From positions 26,469,307 through 26,533,306 of the forward strand of contig CM046848.1 in assembly GCA_025618425.1 (NCBI GenBank): a stretch of 64,000 nt of DNA. The letters run 5' to 3'. This DNA comes from Heliocidaris tuberculata. Its lineage: Eukaryota; Echinodermata; Echinoidea; Camarodonta; Echinometridae. Below the pieces are notes generated by a model, which saw only the letters and a list, made by a program, of their open reading frames with translations, was not told the origin of the DNA and did not search any database. The position numbers and the translations under genes are program-made. Positions 48,401 through 60,400 of this stretch are shown piece by piece. Position 1 is the first letter of the stretch; every line of letters begins with the position of its first letter.

Positions 48401-51400
48401 TGAGGTAACTGTCTGTTACTGCCTGTTTCTGTCCTTAAATGTATGATTTTACTCTGATTGTGTCCATACTTATCCTTTAATTAATACTTGCAGCACTGAT
48501 ATGTAACTATGTATACTTGTCTCTGTAATTCATAGGCATGCCAAGTCTCTGATTCATGAGATAGTGAGTAAGGCCAATCAGAATGAAGCAGAAGGGAATG
48601 TGACCTGTGACATGTTGATTCCTGCTACGAAGGTCGGTTTGGTCATTGGGAAAGGAGGAGAAACAATCAGACAACTTCAGGTGAGTTTCCTCTTCTTTGT
48701 TGACTAACTCTTCCTCTTTTTTCTTGAAATTATATAAATGATAATAATAACAATAAATATTAATAACAATAACAATGAAAACAATGATAATAGTTAATGA
48801 TGATTATGATCATAATGATTATGTTAATGGTAATCCGTATGTGTTGTTCAGGACATTATAATACCAGTAGCATTCTATCCTGCCAGCTGTTCAGATAATT
48901 GATGATAATTGTTGTTTTTAAAGGGCAATCCAGCCTTGGTAACAAGATAATTTGTGTGAAAGCAGAAAAATAAGAAAAACGGGATGGTGAAAGTTTGAAA
49001 GAAAGCAGACAATAAATAAGAAAGTTATGAATGTTTGAAAAATGTGATCACTACATCTTTACAAATCTCAAATTGGCAATTTGGTGAGTCCCTTGTGACA
49101 TACTTGCGGACAACCCTCCCATTTGTTGTATACAAAAATATCATTAATTTGCAGTTTTCTCCAACGTGCCATTACTCTTGGGGCAGTAATCAAGATATGT
49201 TGTAGATAGCATATTTTTATAGGTCCTCATGAAAGAAAAAGATCCTACTGAGTAATACATTTCGAAAAAAAAAGAAGACATTTTAGTCATTTTTTGTGTT
49301 GGAGCAAATGGGGGAGTTGTCTGCCACTACATCACAGTGACACTATCTCTTCGGCCAATTTGAAATCCCCACATATATGGTGATTACAATTTTTAACTAA
49401 TTCATAATTTTCTTATTGCTTGTCCGATTTTGTTCAAACTTTCACCAATCTGCTGCTCTGATTTTTCCTCTTTCATTCAGAGCAACTTGCCACTAAGGTT
49501 AGATTTCCCTTTAAGTCATTTGTCAAGAATAAAGTAAGCTATCCCTTTCGCGATAATATACCACATTTTGTGGCTCAATGACTTTTGATTCAAAGCTCTA
49601 AAAATATAGCAGATGCATGGGTAGAAAGAGCAAAAACTTATGCACGCACTGTGTCCATTTTTGTTGCATGACCATATTGCATGTGATGCCAGGAATTTTA
49701 AAGAGGAGAATAAGCTTCAAAAATCTGTAAATTGGCAAGAAATCATTGTTGTGTTTTTATCAGACTTGGCAATTTTTCAACAAAGTTCCTAACCATGTAT
49801 ATTGTTTTCAAGGACATTTCATTTTCTTAGAGCCATGGCACACTAAAAGAAAAATATTGCTGCCACTTTGAAGAACAAAATGTGATCAATTTAACATAAT
49901 TTAACATAATTCCTGTCCTGAAAGGGTGAAGTCTTATCAGACACATTTTATACCGAGACAAAGGGCCAATCTATAAAATTTATAGATTGACCCTTTGTCT
50001 CTTGTGTCATGTCTGGGGAGCGTTTCATCAAGCCTTTTGTCAGTGATTTTTACCGACAACAGTTATAAGCTACTGAAATCCTTGCATCTGATGGGCTGAG
50101 AGCAAATTTGTCAGTAAAAATCACTGACAAGACACTTGATGAAATGCTCCCCTGTTGTATATTTTAGGAGCAAGCTGGAGTGAGGATGGTGATGATCCAG
50201 GAAGGTCCAGGAAACACTGGCATGGACAAACCCCTCAGGATTACCGGTGATGGCCAGAAGGTGGAGGTAGGTCCAACAACAAGGCTTCTTCATTTGGCCA
50301 CAGTTTTGCATTTGAAGACGAACTTGTGTTCAGGTCATGCGATTACATTGTGAAAGAAACAGGGCTGGGACTAAAAACCGGGTACCCGAGTCCCGCCCGA
50401 GAGCCTCGGGACCCGGGTCAAAATATTAGATAACCGATACCCGAAAATGAGTATTTAATTATCACCTATGTATGTACACGACAAGGCGGTAGATGAACGT
50501 CGAACAGCCATTTACTATTTACATGTAAAAAAATCCATGTAGCGCTCTAGCGCACCATTGCAGTGATGCGCTTTTGATTCGTTCAACTCACTGTGAAACA
50601 TAACCTTACACATTCGTATACACAGAGAGCAAAGCTCACTGCCGCTATTCGGAGACTGCTCATTGGTTCATTGAACCCATGACATAATTTGCATTTAGTG
50701 CCCTTCCCTCTTCTTTGCAGTGAACGATAAGTCTATGAGCGATTAACGGGCGTAAAGTTTACAAACTCGTGCATATTCAACAGTCGCTCCACACTCGCAC
50801 GTGGCATCTCACAACTCGTACACTATTAAACTATTATTTTTAACATCGACGATCACGATCTGACACTGTCACAATATCCTGAAACTTTAGCAAAGAAGTT
50901 ACCAATTACTGAAATCAGATTAAGAGTACATGAACGATATATCCAAAATAATATCCTTCATTGTTCATGCGAAAGTGAAAAGCAAGGCTGTGAGAAGCAA
51001 AGGATGTCTACAGTGCGCGCGATTAACATTTTCATTCATAAAATTGGGCTTGTGACGTCATTTCATGAGCGGTCCGTTAATAACAAGTCATGACAAGTCA
51101 TATGCCAGCCAGCCAATGAAGGTATGCGCCTTTTTTTTTTCTTTTTTCTTTTTTCCTTTCATATACCGCGGCGGCATTGGGCGGAAAGGCGCTTTGTATA
51201 AACAGATCGAATTTCAAAAGGCAACCGCATGTGTGTGTTAAAGGATGAAGTTGCAGTCGGACAGAGAAGAAAATGTTGGCTTGATGATTTTTTTTGATGA
51301 ATGATGAGTTTGATGAATGATGATATTTGATGTCTGATGAAGATAATTGTTTTGATGATGTTATTATCTTGATAATGATGATATGATGATGATGTCTTTG

Positions 51401-54400
51401 ATGATTATGATGATCGATGATGATATCAATGGTGCTACTGGCGAAGAGAGAGGACCCGGCATGTATTGATGATTTTATGTGTACTAGTAGTGGTACGTGT
51501 GTGTGAATTTCAATAATTGGCGGGTTGATCACACGTTGAGAATGAAACTGTCGGTGAGACGATGACCGCGTGCGTGAGGACTCGCAATGTGTATAATTAG
51601 AGTATGAGGAGTGTAGATACTACAGAAAGCTCGCCATTTTCGCCAGGCAAATCAATACTCCGTGTGAACAGTGAAGTTTGTGTACAAAGTGAGTAAGTGA
51701 CTCGATCTCTACGATCACGATGTCAAAATTCCCAAGAGCTGCCCGTACAAAATTATTAAGAATCATCATGATCATCGTCTCAAACGAGTTTTTCCTCATA
51801 AGATTTCTTTGTATTCCCCTTCCTTTTTTATAAGTACATGTACATTCATGTATTTTGGATAAACATGTGCGAGGGACTGTTGACCGCGCGTGACTACCTA
51901 AGGCGCTGGCGCGCTGGCATGATTAGACGGTAGACAATTTCTGCAGATTAGATTTAGGCGGCTTATATGCCTATCCTGTCTTGCGCCCACGCGATTTCCT
52001 CCGCCTGTTTTGTTGTTGTTGTTTTTGTTTTTGTTTTTTCCTCGAATGGTTTATTTCAGTTGCCAAACACAAAGGAGTTTTCCCACAGTGTTTGTAGCTT
52101 CTTAGGGGTAAATATTGGGTTGTAATTTGTGTTATATCATTTTCGGGTAACCGGGAACCCGCCCGAAAAATAGTCGGGTTCCCGAATTGAAAAAATACCC
52201 GAAACTCCCACCCCTAGAAAGAAACTTTCATGGAGCGATTGATAGAGGTTGATTAGTACACAAGAATTGGTGTATGGTGTTTGGTGTGAGGTGTTGGAAT
52301 TATCAAAATCAAAAGATATTGACTCCATTTTGCTGGAAGTCACATGCACTGCATGTAGAAATGGCTATATTGCATGTATATCTCATCATATTTTGAAGAG
52401 CAGTTCAGGGGACATTTCTTCTATGATATTCCTCCAATCAACGTAAAAAGAATAAGAAAGCTCACTTTTTTTTTCACCTTTGCCAGAACTTGACTTGGAC
52501 ACCAAAAACAAAGCTAAGAACATAATAAAAACACTAATGTGTATGTGTCACAGACTTTGGCACTTCTTGTTCAAATGGACAGCTTGCCCTCCCCACCCCA
52601 CCCCCCCCCCCCCAAAAAAAAAACCCCAACTAGATAGCATTTAGACTATTTCACATTATACTTCACATGTTAATCAACCTAATGCTGCATGATAATGCTA
52701 CTCTGAATTTCATTTTTTTTCTCTTCTCCTTTTTAGGAAGCAAAGAGGCTGGTTGGAGAGGTCATGAAGAACGCCAGGAACAATCAAGATAGTAGTGGTG
52801 GTGTAAGTACCAACAAATGACCTGGGGAGCGTTTCATCAAGCGTTTTGTCAGTGATTTTTACCGACGACTGTTATAAGCTACTGAAATCCTTGCATCTTA
52901 TTGGCTGAGAGCAAATATGTTGGTAAAAATCACTGACAAAACGCTTGATGAAACACTCCCCAGGCCTGTGAGACCTCCACTTTTTAGAATTATTCTCACC
53001 GATTTCAATTTCTGCTTTTTTCCCGTGTGCTATTCCCGCTATTTTATCGGCAACCATTATTTCAATGGTGGACGGCCGTTCAATCTGCATTATGTCAGAT
53101 ATGAAGTGGAAGACAGGTAAATAGATCAGGTAAACTAGTTTCAGTTTTTTTCCACCCTTTCTTTGAAACCCCACTCACAGGCCTGATATGATGCTGCTAG
53201 AATTTTGTTTACCTGACTTCGCGAGAGATCCAGTGCTATCAAGATGATGTCGTACTAGAGTATGCATGTTACAGTGTCGGGCCCTATATGCTGTGATTTT
53301 TTTTTTTTTGCCCGCACGGTTTTCTTTACCTTTCAGAGGGGCACAAAAGCCATAGGCATAGTGTTATGGTTCCAGTCAGGGCCCTGTTTCATAGTTGTTA
53401 TAAGCTACTGAAATCCTAGAATCTGATTGGCTGAGAGCAAATTTTTCATAGAAACGGGGCAGTTGTTATTGATAACAAGTTTTATGAAACGGCCATGGTT
53501 CCTTTATGGTCGTTTCATGAAAGGTGATTGTTACATTTAACGTAATTCAATTTTCCTTTCCTAGAAGTAATAAATGATAATTTGGGATTATTTTATTTTT
53601 CTAATAACTAACTACTCTGGATTGTGATACTTTTTCTGTACTTTCACCATTTTTAATAACTTGTCCGTTGTTCATTTGCAGGATAACTTCTACTCTCGAG
53701 GTGGCCCCCAGAAGGTTTGTATTTTAATCATATCTACCTTTTCCATTTTCCCACTTTTTTGTACCTAGTTTGTTCTCTCTTGTTACAAATTTACTATAGA
53801 TTAATTGATCATATGTTAAAGGGATTGATTAACTTTGTGAAAAATTGTGAAATCATCTCAAATTCCAGTGAATTGTGTGCAGTCCTCTAACTACATATAT
53901 GATTAAGGATATGTGAAAGTATGAGAGAAAATGGAACCCGTTTACTATCCTAAAAAAGAAAAAAAAAGCTAGCTAGGCGAAAGGTATCGCGATCGATCGC
54001 TAGCGCAAGTCGCTCGGCTTCTTCGCTGCGCTGCAGTCACAAAACCAAGCACCAGCGCTTGGCGAGTGCAGAGCGGGTTTCCAGCCCGCACGGTATTCTG
54101 TGATAGAGCGAGGTATGCCAACCGTAAGAGTTCTTTAAGGTTCGGTGTTACTCTATCCTGACATCAATGTTCTATCGTAAATATCTTGATATATAAACAA
54201 CCGATCAGCTTATAAAACTCAGGCGATTCATGTCCGACCTAAAGGTTTGCAATTATGATTACAGCATTAGCTGGAACAGTGATTTTTTTTTTCAATCCTG
54301 AGCGAAGTTAATCAATCCCTTTAATGGATAGAAGTAGCAAGTTGCTTTGGCATAACTCTTACACAATGTACCCTCTCACACCTACCTGGGTAAGGAATCA

Positions 54401-57400
54401 AAAAGCTTCTGCTCCTTTTAGGCCCTTCTGTATTAGAGTAGCCCTCAGTATTTTTTGACAGGAACTTTCAGTTGGAATGTAGAAAGAACTAGGATTGCAT
54501 TACCCTGGGGAGAAAAGTATGGAGAGATCACACTGTTCCTGTAGAACTATTTTTGTTGTTGACATATTTATTACCTTTGTTTTTTTTTTCTCTTTCTGAA
54601 ATATGTGGCAGTTATTGCAATCACCAAATGTATTATGTTGTGACTGCTGAGAAGCCCATGTACAGATTGGTAATAAGCCATAGAAAGGAAACAAATAATA
54701 GAGCAGACATTATTTGAGATGTTTGTTTGATTCCATGGCAGGAAGTGACTGTTCCAAAGCATGCTGTCGGCATGGTGATTGGTCGTGGCGGGGATATGAT
54801 CAGGAGGATCCAAGAGCAGACCAAGGCTCGAGTGCAGTTCAAACAAGGTGAGTTGCCTAGGAGTTTCTGGGCATGATCCAAATGGCAGAAGTGCTTGAAG
54901 ATTCTCAAAGGCATTTTTTTGCTGCCCTAATAGTTGTTCATTATAAGGTAATATTCTGTTATCACCGTAAAATAATTTTGCATGAGAAAAAAATGCATTG
55001 ATCGAGATTTCTTTGTAGAGAGGATGCTGGTTACTCAATGTTCAGTCGCAACTCGCAAACAGTGTTGCATTTGATATTTTTCACATGCTCAGTGAAACAA
55101 TTTAAATTGTCCCAATCACCTAAAAAGAAAATTTGTGCACAGCTAGAATGTGTAAAATAAACCTAAAAAACTTAACCTGGCATTGTTTGGGTTAACGGTA
55201 AAGAGGTATGAAGAAAAAGGATAACATAAAATCTGACATATGGAACAGGTGTGTCGACTAGTCTACTCATTACTCACCTTTATGTTTATTGAGAGTATAT
55301 TTGAACTTGCAAAATCTCTTTAAAGAAGTAATATTTTAAGCTAATATAATAAATATAGTAAAACGACATGGAACCTCCGAAAATATAGAGCAAAATGATT
55401 TCTGTTGCTTGGTACCCTTTCAATGATAGTGTTTTTGTGATGTGTTCTCATAACTATACTTTTGATGTTTAGGTTTTACATTTTTTTTTGGAACTCATAT
55501 TACCATTTGCTGCTTGGTATTGTGATCTCTCCTTGTTATTTTCACCATGCTAACTTGATGCTTTTGGTGTCTCACTGTGACTGTCTATGTCAAATTCATG
55601 TTACTCAAGAGCCAGCCTCAAAACATTTGTTTTTCTTAGTCGGCTCTTTAAAAAAGAAATTTGTAATTTAGCAGTGCTAAAGGAAAATTTGTAGTTCCTT
55701 GACTAAATACAGAGGCTATTTCATGGGTTCTGTGGACAAAAACTTCCTGAGCCCCATTGCTTTCATGTGTTGCCTACGAGATTTGGGCAGAACAGTTCCA
55801 AAGTTTTCTTTATTTTGTTATTGTTTTATTACAACTGAAGGTGATCGTGACGCGCCAGAACGAGTTGCACTAATCACCGGCTCTCAGGAGAGCGTCAGCA
55901 TGGCCGAGTCTATGGTCAACGACCTAGTGGCCAATGCAAGGGTAAGTAATTCTTCACTTGCCCTTGAATTACACTTTGCACTTATTTTACTTGTCCGTGG
56001 TAGCTTATTTTCCACATTTTCTCAAGCTGAGTCACCTATTCAGAGATGAAGGTCCCTGCTTGAGCATTCTTTCATATATTTATTGAAAAATAAATTATTC
56101 TAATGCATGCAGAATCCCACATGGTTCATATATTCTTTCAATTGTATATTTAGATTAATTCCACCCTGGTAAGCATCATGCTAGAGCCCTGCACCTAAAT
56201 GTTCCTTGTGGGTGCAGGGTGTATTCTTGATGCCACAGCAACATGCCTCAATTCTCTCAAAGGCCTTGCCTTGAATATTGCGGGAAAGGCCTCCAGAATC
56301 GTGGCTATAACAGATCTCATTTTCAAGGATACTGTTAAAAACAAGTTGTTCATGATGTGTATTTTTTGATAGAACTATTGTTGGCATATGATGTTCCTTC
56401 TGATGTTTAGAAGATAGTAATATCTTTCTTCTGTAATACAAAATAAATAATCTTAGAAATTTTGGAAAAGAGTCAAGACTTCAGTGCTTCACAAACGATG
56501 AAAAAAACAAAAAACACTGCACGTATATTAGGCCTGAGTCATCACAAGTTTTTCAAACCTGGGTTTGACTAAAAAATATGGGTGGGTACCAGGTCCCCGA
56601 ACGGACTTCCTCCACCACAGAAAATTGAGTGTATGCAGTGACGGTAGTCAAGATAAAAATGCTCAACAATTAATGCACTGTAGAGGACAGTTACCGACTC
56701 CCAATCAATAAAACAATGCCACCATGTACAAGACCTACACTCCGAGCAGACTGTTGAATTCAGAGTAAAAAGGCATTAACTCTCTAAAAATTAGCAAGAA
56801 TAAAATATGCCTTACCCAAAATATATATGAGGAAGGAATAGAATAATAATAATAAAAGCTGTTTCTTATATAGCGCCTTACCAGTTACAGTGTAACTGAC
56901 CAAAGCGCTTACAGCGCTGGATTCATTTGCGATTCTGCACATTGCAGTGCACATTCTCCACTCCTCTGGGGAGCATTCCAGCCAGTCGCCTGTTTTCAAG
57001 CACGCACATGCTAATCCAACCACAATAACGTTCGCATCCTACCTATAGAATAAAAGGAATGCGAAAGGTAAAATGGGAAGTAAAGTTTGCATCATCATTT
57101 CTTTGAGATCTTATGGATATACATAGTATTGTTTTGCTAAAGCAAAGTATTGTTTTACTGCAATTTATTTTGTATTTTTGTTTTAAAGCTTACTTTGATC
57201 TGATCATATCAGTTATATTTGACCCTTGTCTGTGTGTATTATACGATCTTTGGCTGTATTTGCGCGCACCGAGCTTGCTAACTTGACTTCACATTTTACC
57301 TTTCGCATTTTGAGAAGGATCAAAATGCACATCCATAGTCTTCTGAATGGCTTAATTTTTTATTCCTTCACCATACGTATCTCGGGTAAGGTATAATATC

Positions 57401-60400
57401 TGCGAACTTTTAGAAGGTAAATGTCAATTACAGTCTAATTTTAATAAAATAGAGTGAGCATCACTTTCGTTGTGTGTGTGATAGTCCCACCTAACTTTAC
57501 TAAGTGGTCGATGACTCCTGTTGTTTGAGTCATGAAAAAGACCAATCATCGTCTGAAATGATTTCCACTTATTTCTGCAGCAAATATAATTGGATTACAT
57601 TGAAATTCAGTTTGTGATTGGCATGTTTGAAGTTCTAAATTGCAATGTATTAGCATGAATATTAATTTGGAAATACCCAAAATTGAAAATGCAAACCCTG
57701 GTTTCGGCATGATGGGCAGGGACTGGGCGGGGAACTGTTTCGACTCGGGCCCAACATATATATTATTACAAGGGACTGTGGTAACATGTTGTATCAGAAG
57801 TTATTGTCAAAATTTTAAAACTATTTCTAGTTATTTTTTAATACAGAAACATTTTTAAAGCAGTCTTTTCACATAACACTTCTACTATAAGCTACTATGA
57901 CATTCTCCTACATAGGAATGATAAGAATGCCAATGCTTAGAAATCATTCTCACCTTTACAGAACTCAACCATACTTATAATGTTAACATTGTTTCTCATT
58001 GTAGGACATTGGTATGGACGGTGGTCCAGGAGGTGAAATGGGCGGACCAGGAGGCTCATGGATGGGTGGCGGCCGTGGCAGGGGGCGCGGCAGGGGAGGC
58101 GGTGGTCCAAACTTTGGTGGCCGAGGAGGTGGCGGCGGCCGAGGAGGAGACTTTGGCGGCATGGGAGGTGGACCGATGGGTGGTAGGGGAGAACCACAGG
58201 AGCACTGTGTACCTGCAACTAAGTGTGGCTTGGTCATCGGCAGAGGTATAGTGTGTGTTTCTCTGTGTTGATTCATATGTAGGTTTTTTCCTTATGTTCT
58301 CGCAAGTCATCCATGTATATTGCAATTCAACCAATGATATAGAGTTAGGTTTATATATTTTTTCCTGAAACTTTAGTTTTCCTGAAATAGCTTTACTTTA
58401 ATTTACCCGATAGATATTTGTAATCAATACCCACACTTCATCTGTTAAGTTTGTAGAGCTCGAGTGTGATTCAGTCAGATATTCTCTATGCTATGTGCTA
58501 ACATTTCTATTGCAAAAAACTGACTGTATTCGATGTTTTGTTTCCTTTTACCTATTTGCTTGACATTGTCATACATTCCATGAATGTAAATATCCTATGA
58601 ACACAATCTATGGGATTCTGAAAAAAATGTCACACAATAAAAAAAAAAATTCAAACAATCTTGGCTACATTGGCATCGGACGTTACTGGACCAATGGGAT
58701 GACGCCCCCTCTGACCTGCTGCACTTCAATGGGTTGCACTCGGATGGGCGGATACAGGTGGTGAGAACATCAGGGCAATCATCCAGCAGGCCGGAGCACA
58801 TGTTGAGATCAGCCACGGACAGCATCCTCCAGGCCAGAAGATCTTCCTCATCTCTGGTGATCCAGAGCAGGTCGACTATGCCAGGACCCTCATCGACGAG
58901 AAGGTCAATGGGGTAAGTTGAGCTCTTGGGCTTAAAACAGCCTTCTTCTGTAGTATCGCATGTGGTGGTGATCCAGCGCAGGCTTTGGTGATATTTGCTC
59001 CAGGATGTATTTCATCAAAGTGATAAGTGGTAGGCTTTGGGTTGCAGTTTTAGGGTGGGTTAAAGATAAAATTGAGTTCTTGTCATGAGATTGAATTGTG
59101 AAAGAAAGTGTCTCAAAGCAGTTGGGATAGGTTGATTATGTAGCACACAAGAATTGGTGTATACTGCAAGGTTTTGGAATCACCAAAATGATTAGATACT
59201 GACTCAATCCTGCTGAGAGTCACATGCACTGCACACAAAAATGTGTATATGGGACTACACACAAATGTGCAGCCCGAACATTTCAGCTGTTACTTGTCAT
59301 ATTTTAAATATGAGAGCATTTTAAAGAGCAATCATTTTCAGGGGACATTTCTACTATGATAATCTTCCAAGCTAACATAAAAAGAATGAGAAAGCTCATA
59401 AATTATTTGTTACCCTTCCAGAACTCAAGCTTCCCTTTAAGGATTGGAGTTATGGTATAGTATGATGTTAGGTCCAGGTTTGGTGCAACCTGTTAGACAG
59501 GAGGGTTTCTGGGTGTCCTAAGATGCCTCTATCTTATGGAAGGCACACTGTAAATTCTTTGATATACATTATTTAATGTATGTTGTTCAAATGTAATTGT
59601 GAAATATGTTACAAGTGTCAAATAAAAAACTTTAAATTCATTCACATGGTAAGCTTTCATGGTGTAAAAGCATGCATGTTAAATTTTGTCCTTGCATGGT
59701 TTGTCGTTACAGGGACCAGGACCTGGAGGTCCAGGTGGACCAGGCGGACCAGGAGGCCCAGGGGGTCCAGGAGGTGGACCGGGTGGTCCTCAGGGGCATC
59801 GCGGTGGATTCGGTGGTCCACCAGGGTAAGTCGTCTTCATCCCTCATTTCTGTTAACGCTTCCCTTCCTAGTGATCTTACTAGCCACATTACCATAGATT
59901 GAGCAGAATGGGGCTACTTCAGCAATTCGGGATGAATTTTTTATGCAAGCCAAGCACAGAAGGCTATGATTAGTAGGATTGCTGAGGAAATGTTATGGAG
60001 CCAGAATGATGATTACTCCATGTACAAAAGTTGAAATACAGTTAACTTTGCATGAATAGAATCTGTTGGGACCACAAAAAATAGTTCAGCTTATGCAAAA
60101 TTCGACTTGGGAAATATAAATAACACTCTTGCATAGTTTGGTTAAAAAAAATTGATACGACTAAGGGAAAGTTCGACTTATGCGACTTTGAGTTATGCAA
60201 GGTTAACTGTATTTACTAGTATCTCTCAGCAGACTATATATGAGCAACTAATTACATTGTAAGGCTTAGGGAATCACAGTAATCAAGTGATGTGCCCACA
60301 TTAGTTTGTAGCATTAAATAGTTTGTTCTACTAGATACTTTGTTTGAGAAAGAGGTAGTTTCATCATTGCAAAAGCAAGGGTGACAGTGGGTTCGGTAAC

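Noticed and set aside
51098..51532. 144-codon His/Ile-rich frame in intron 8
   Set aside because: Made by the TGATGA-rich tract within a hAT-like element; not transposase-like.
58734..58916. Separate 60-codon plus-strand frame
   Set aside because: An out-of-frame shadow of FUBP exon 14.
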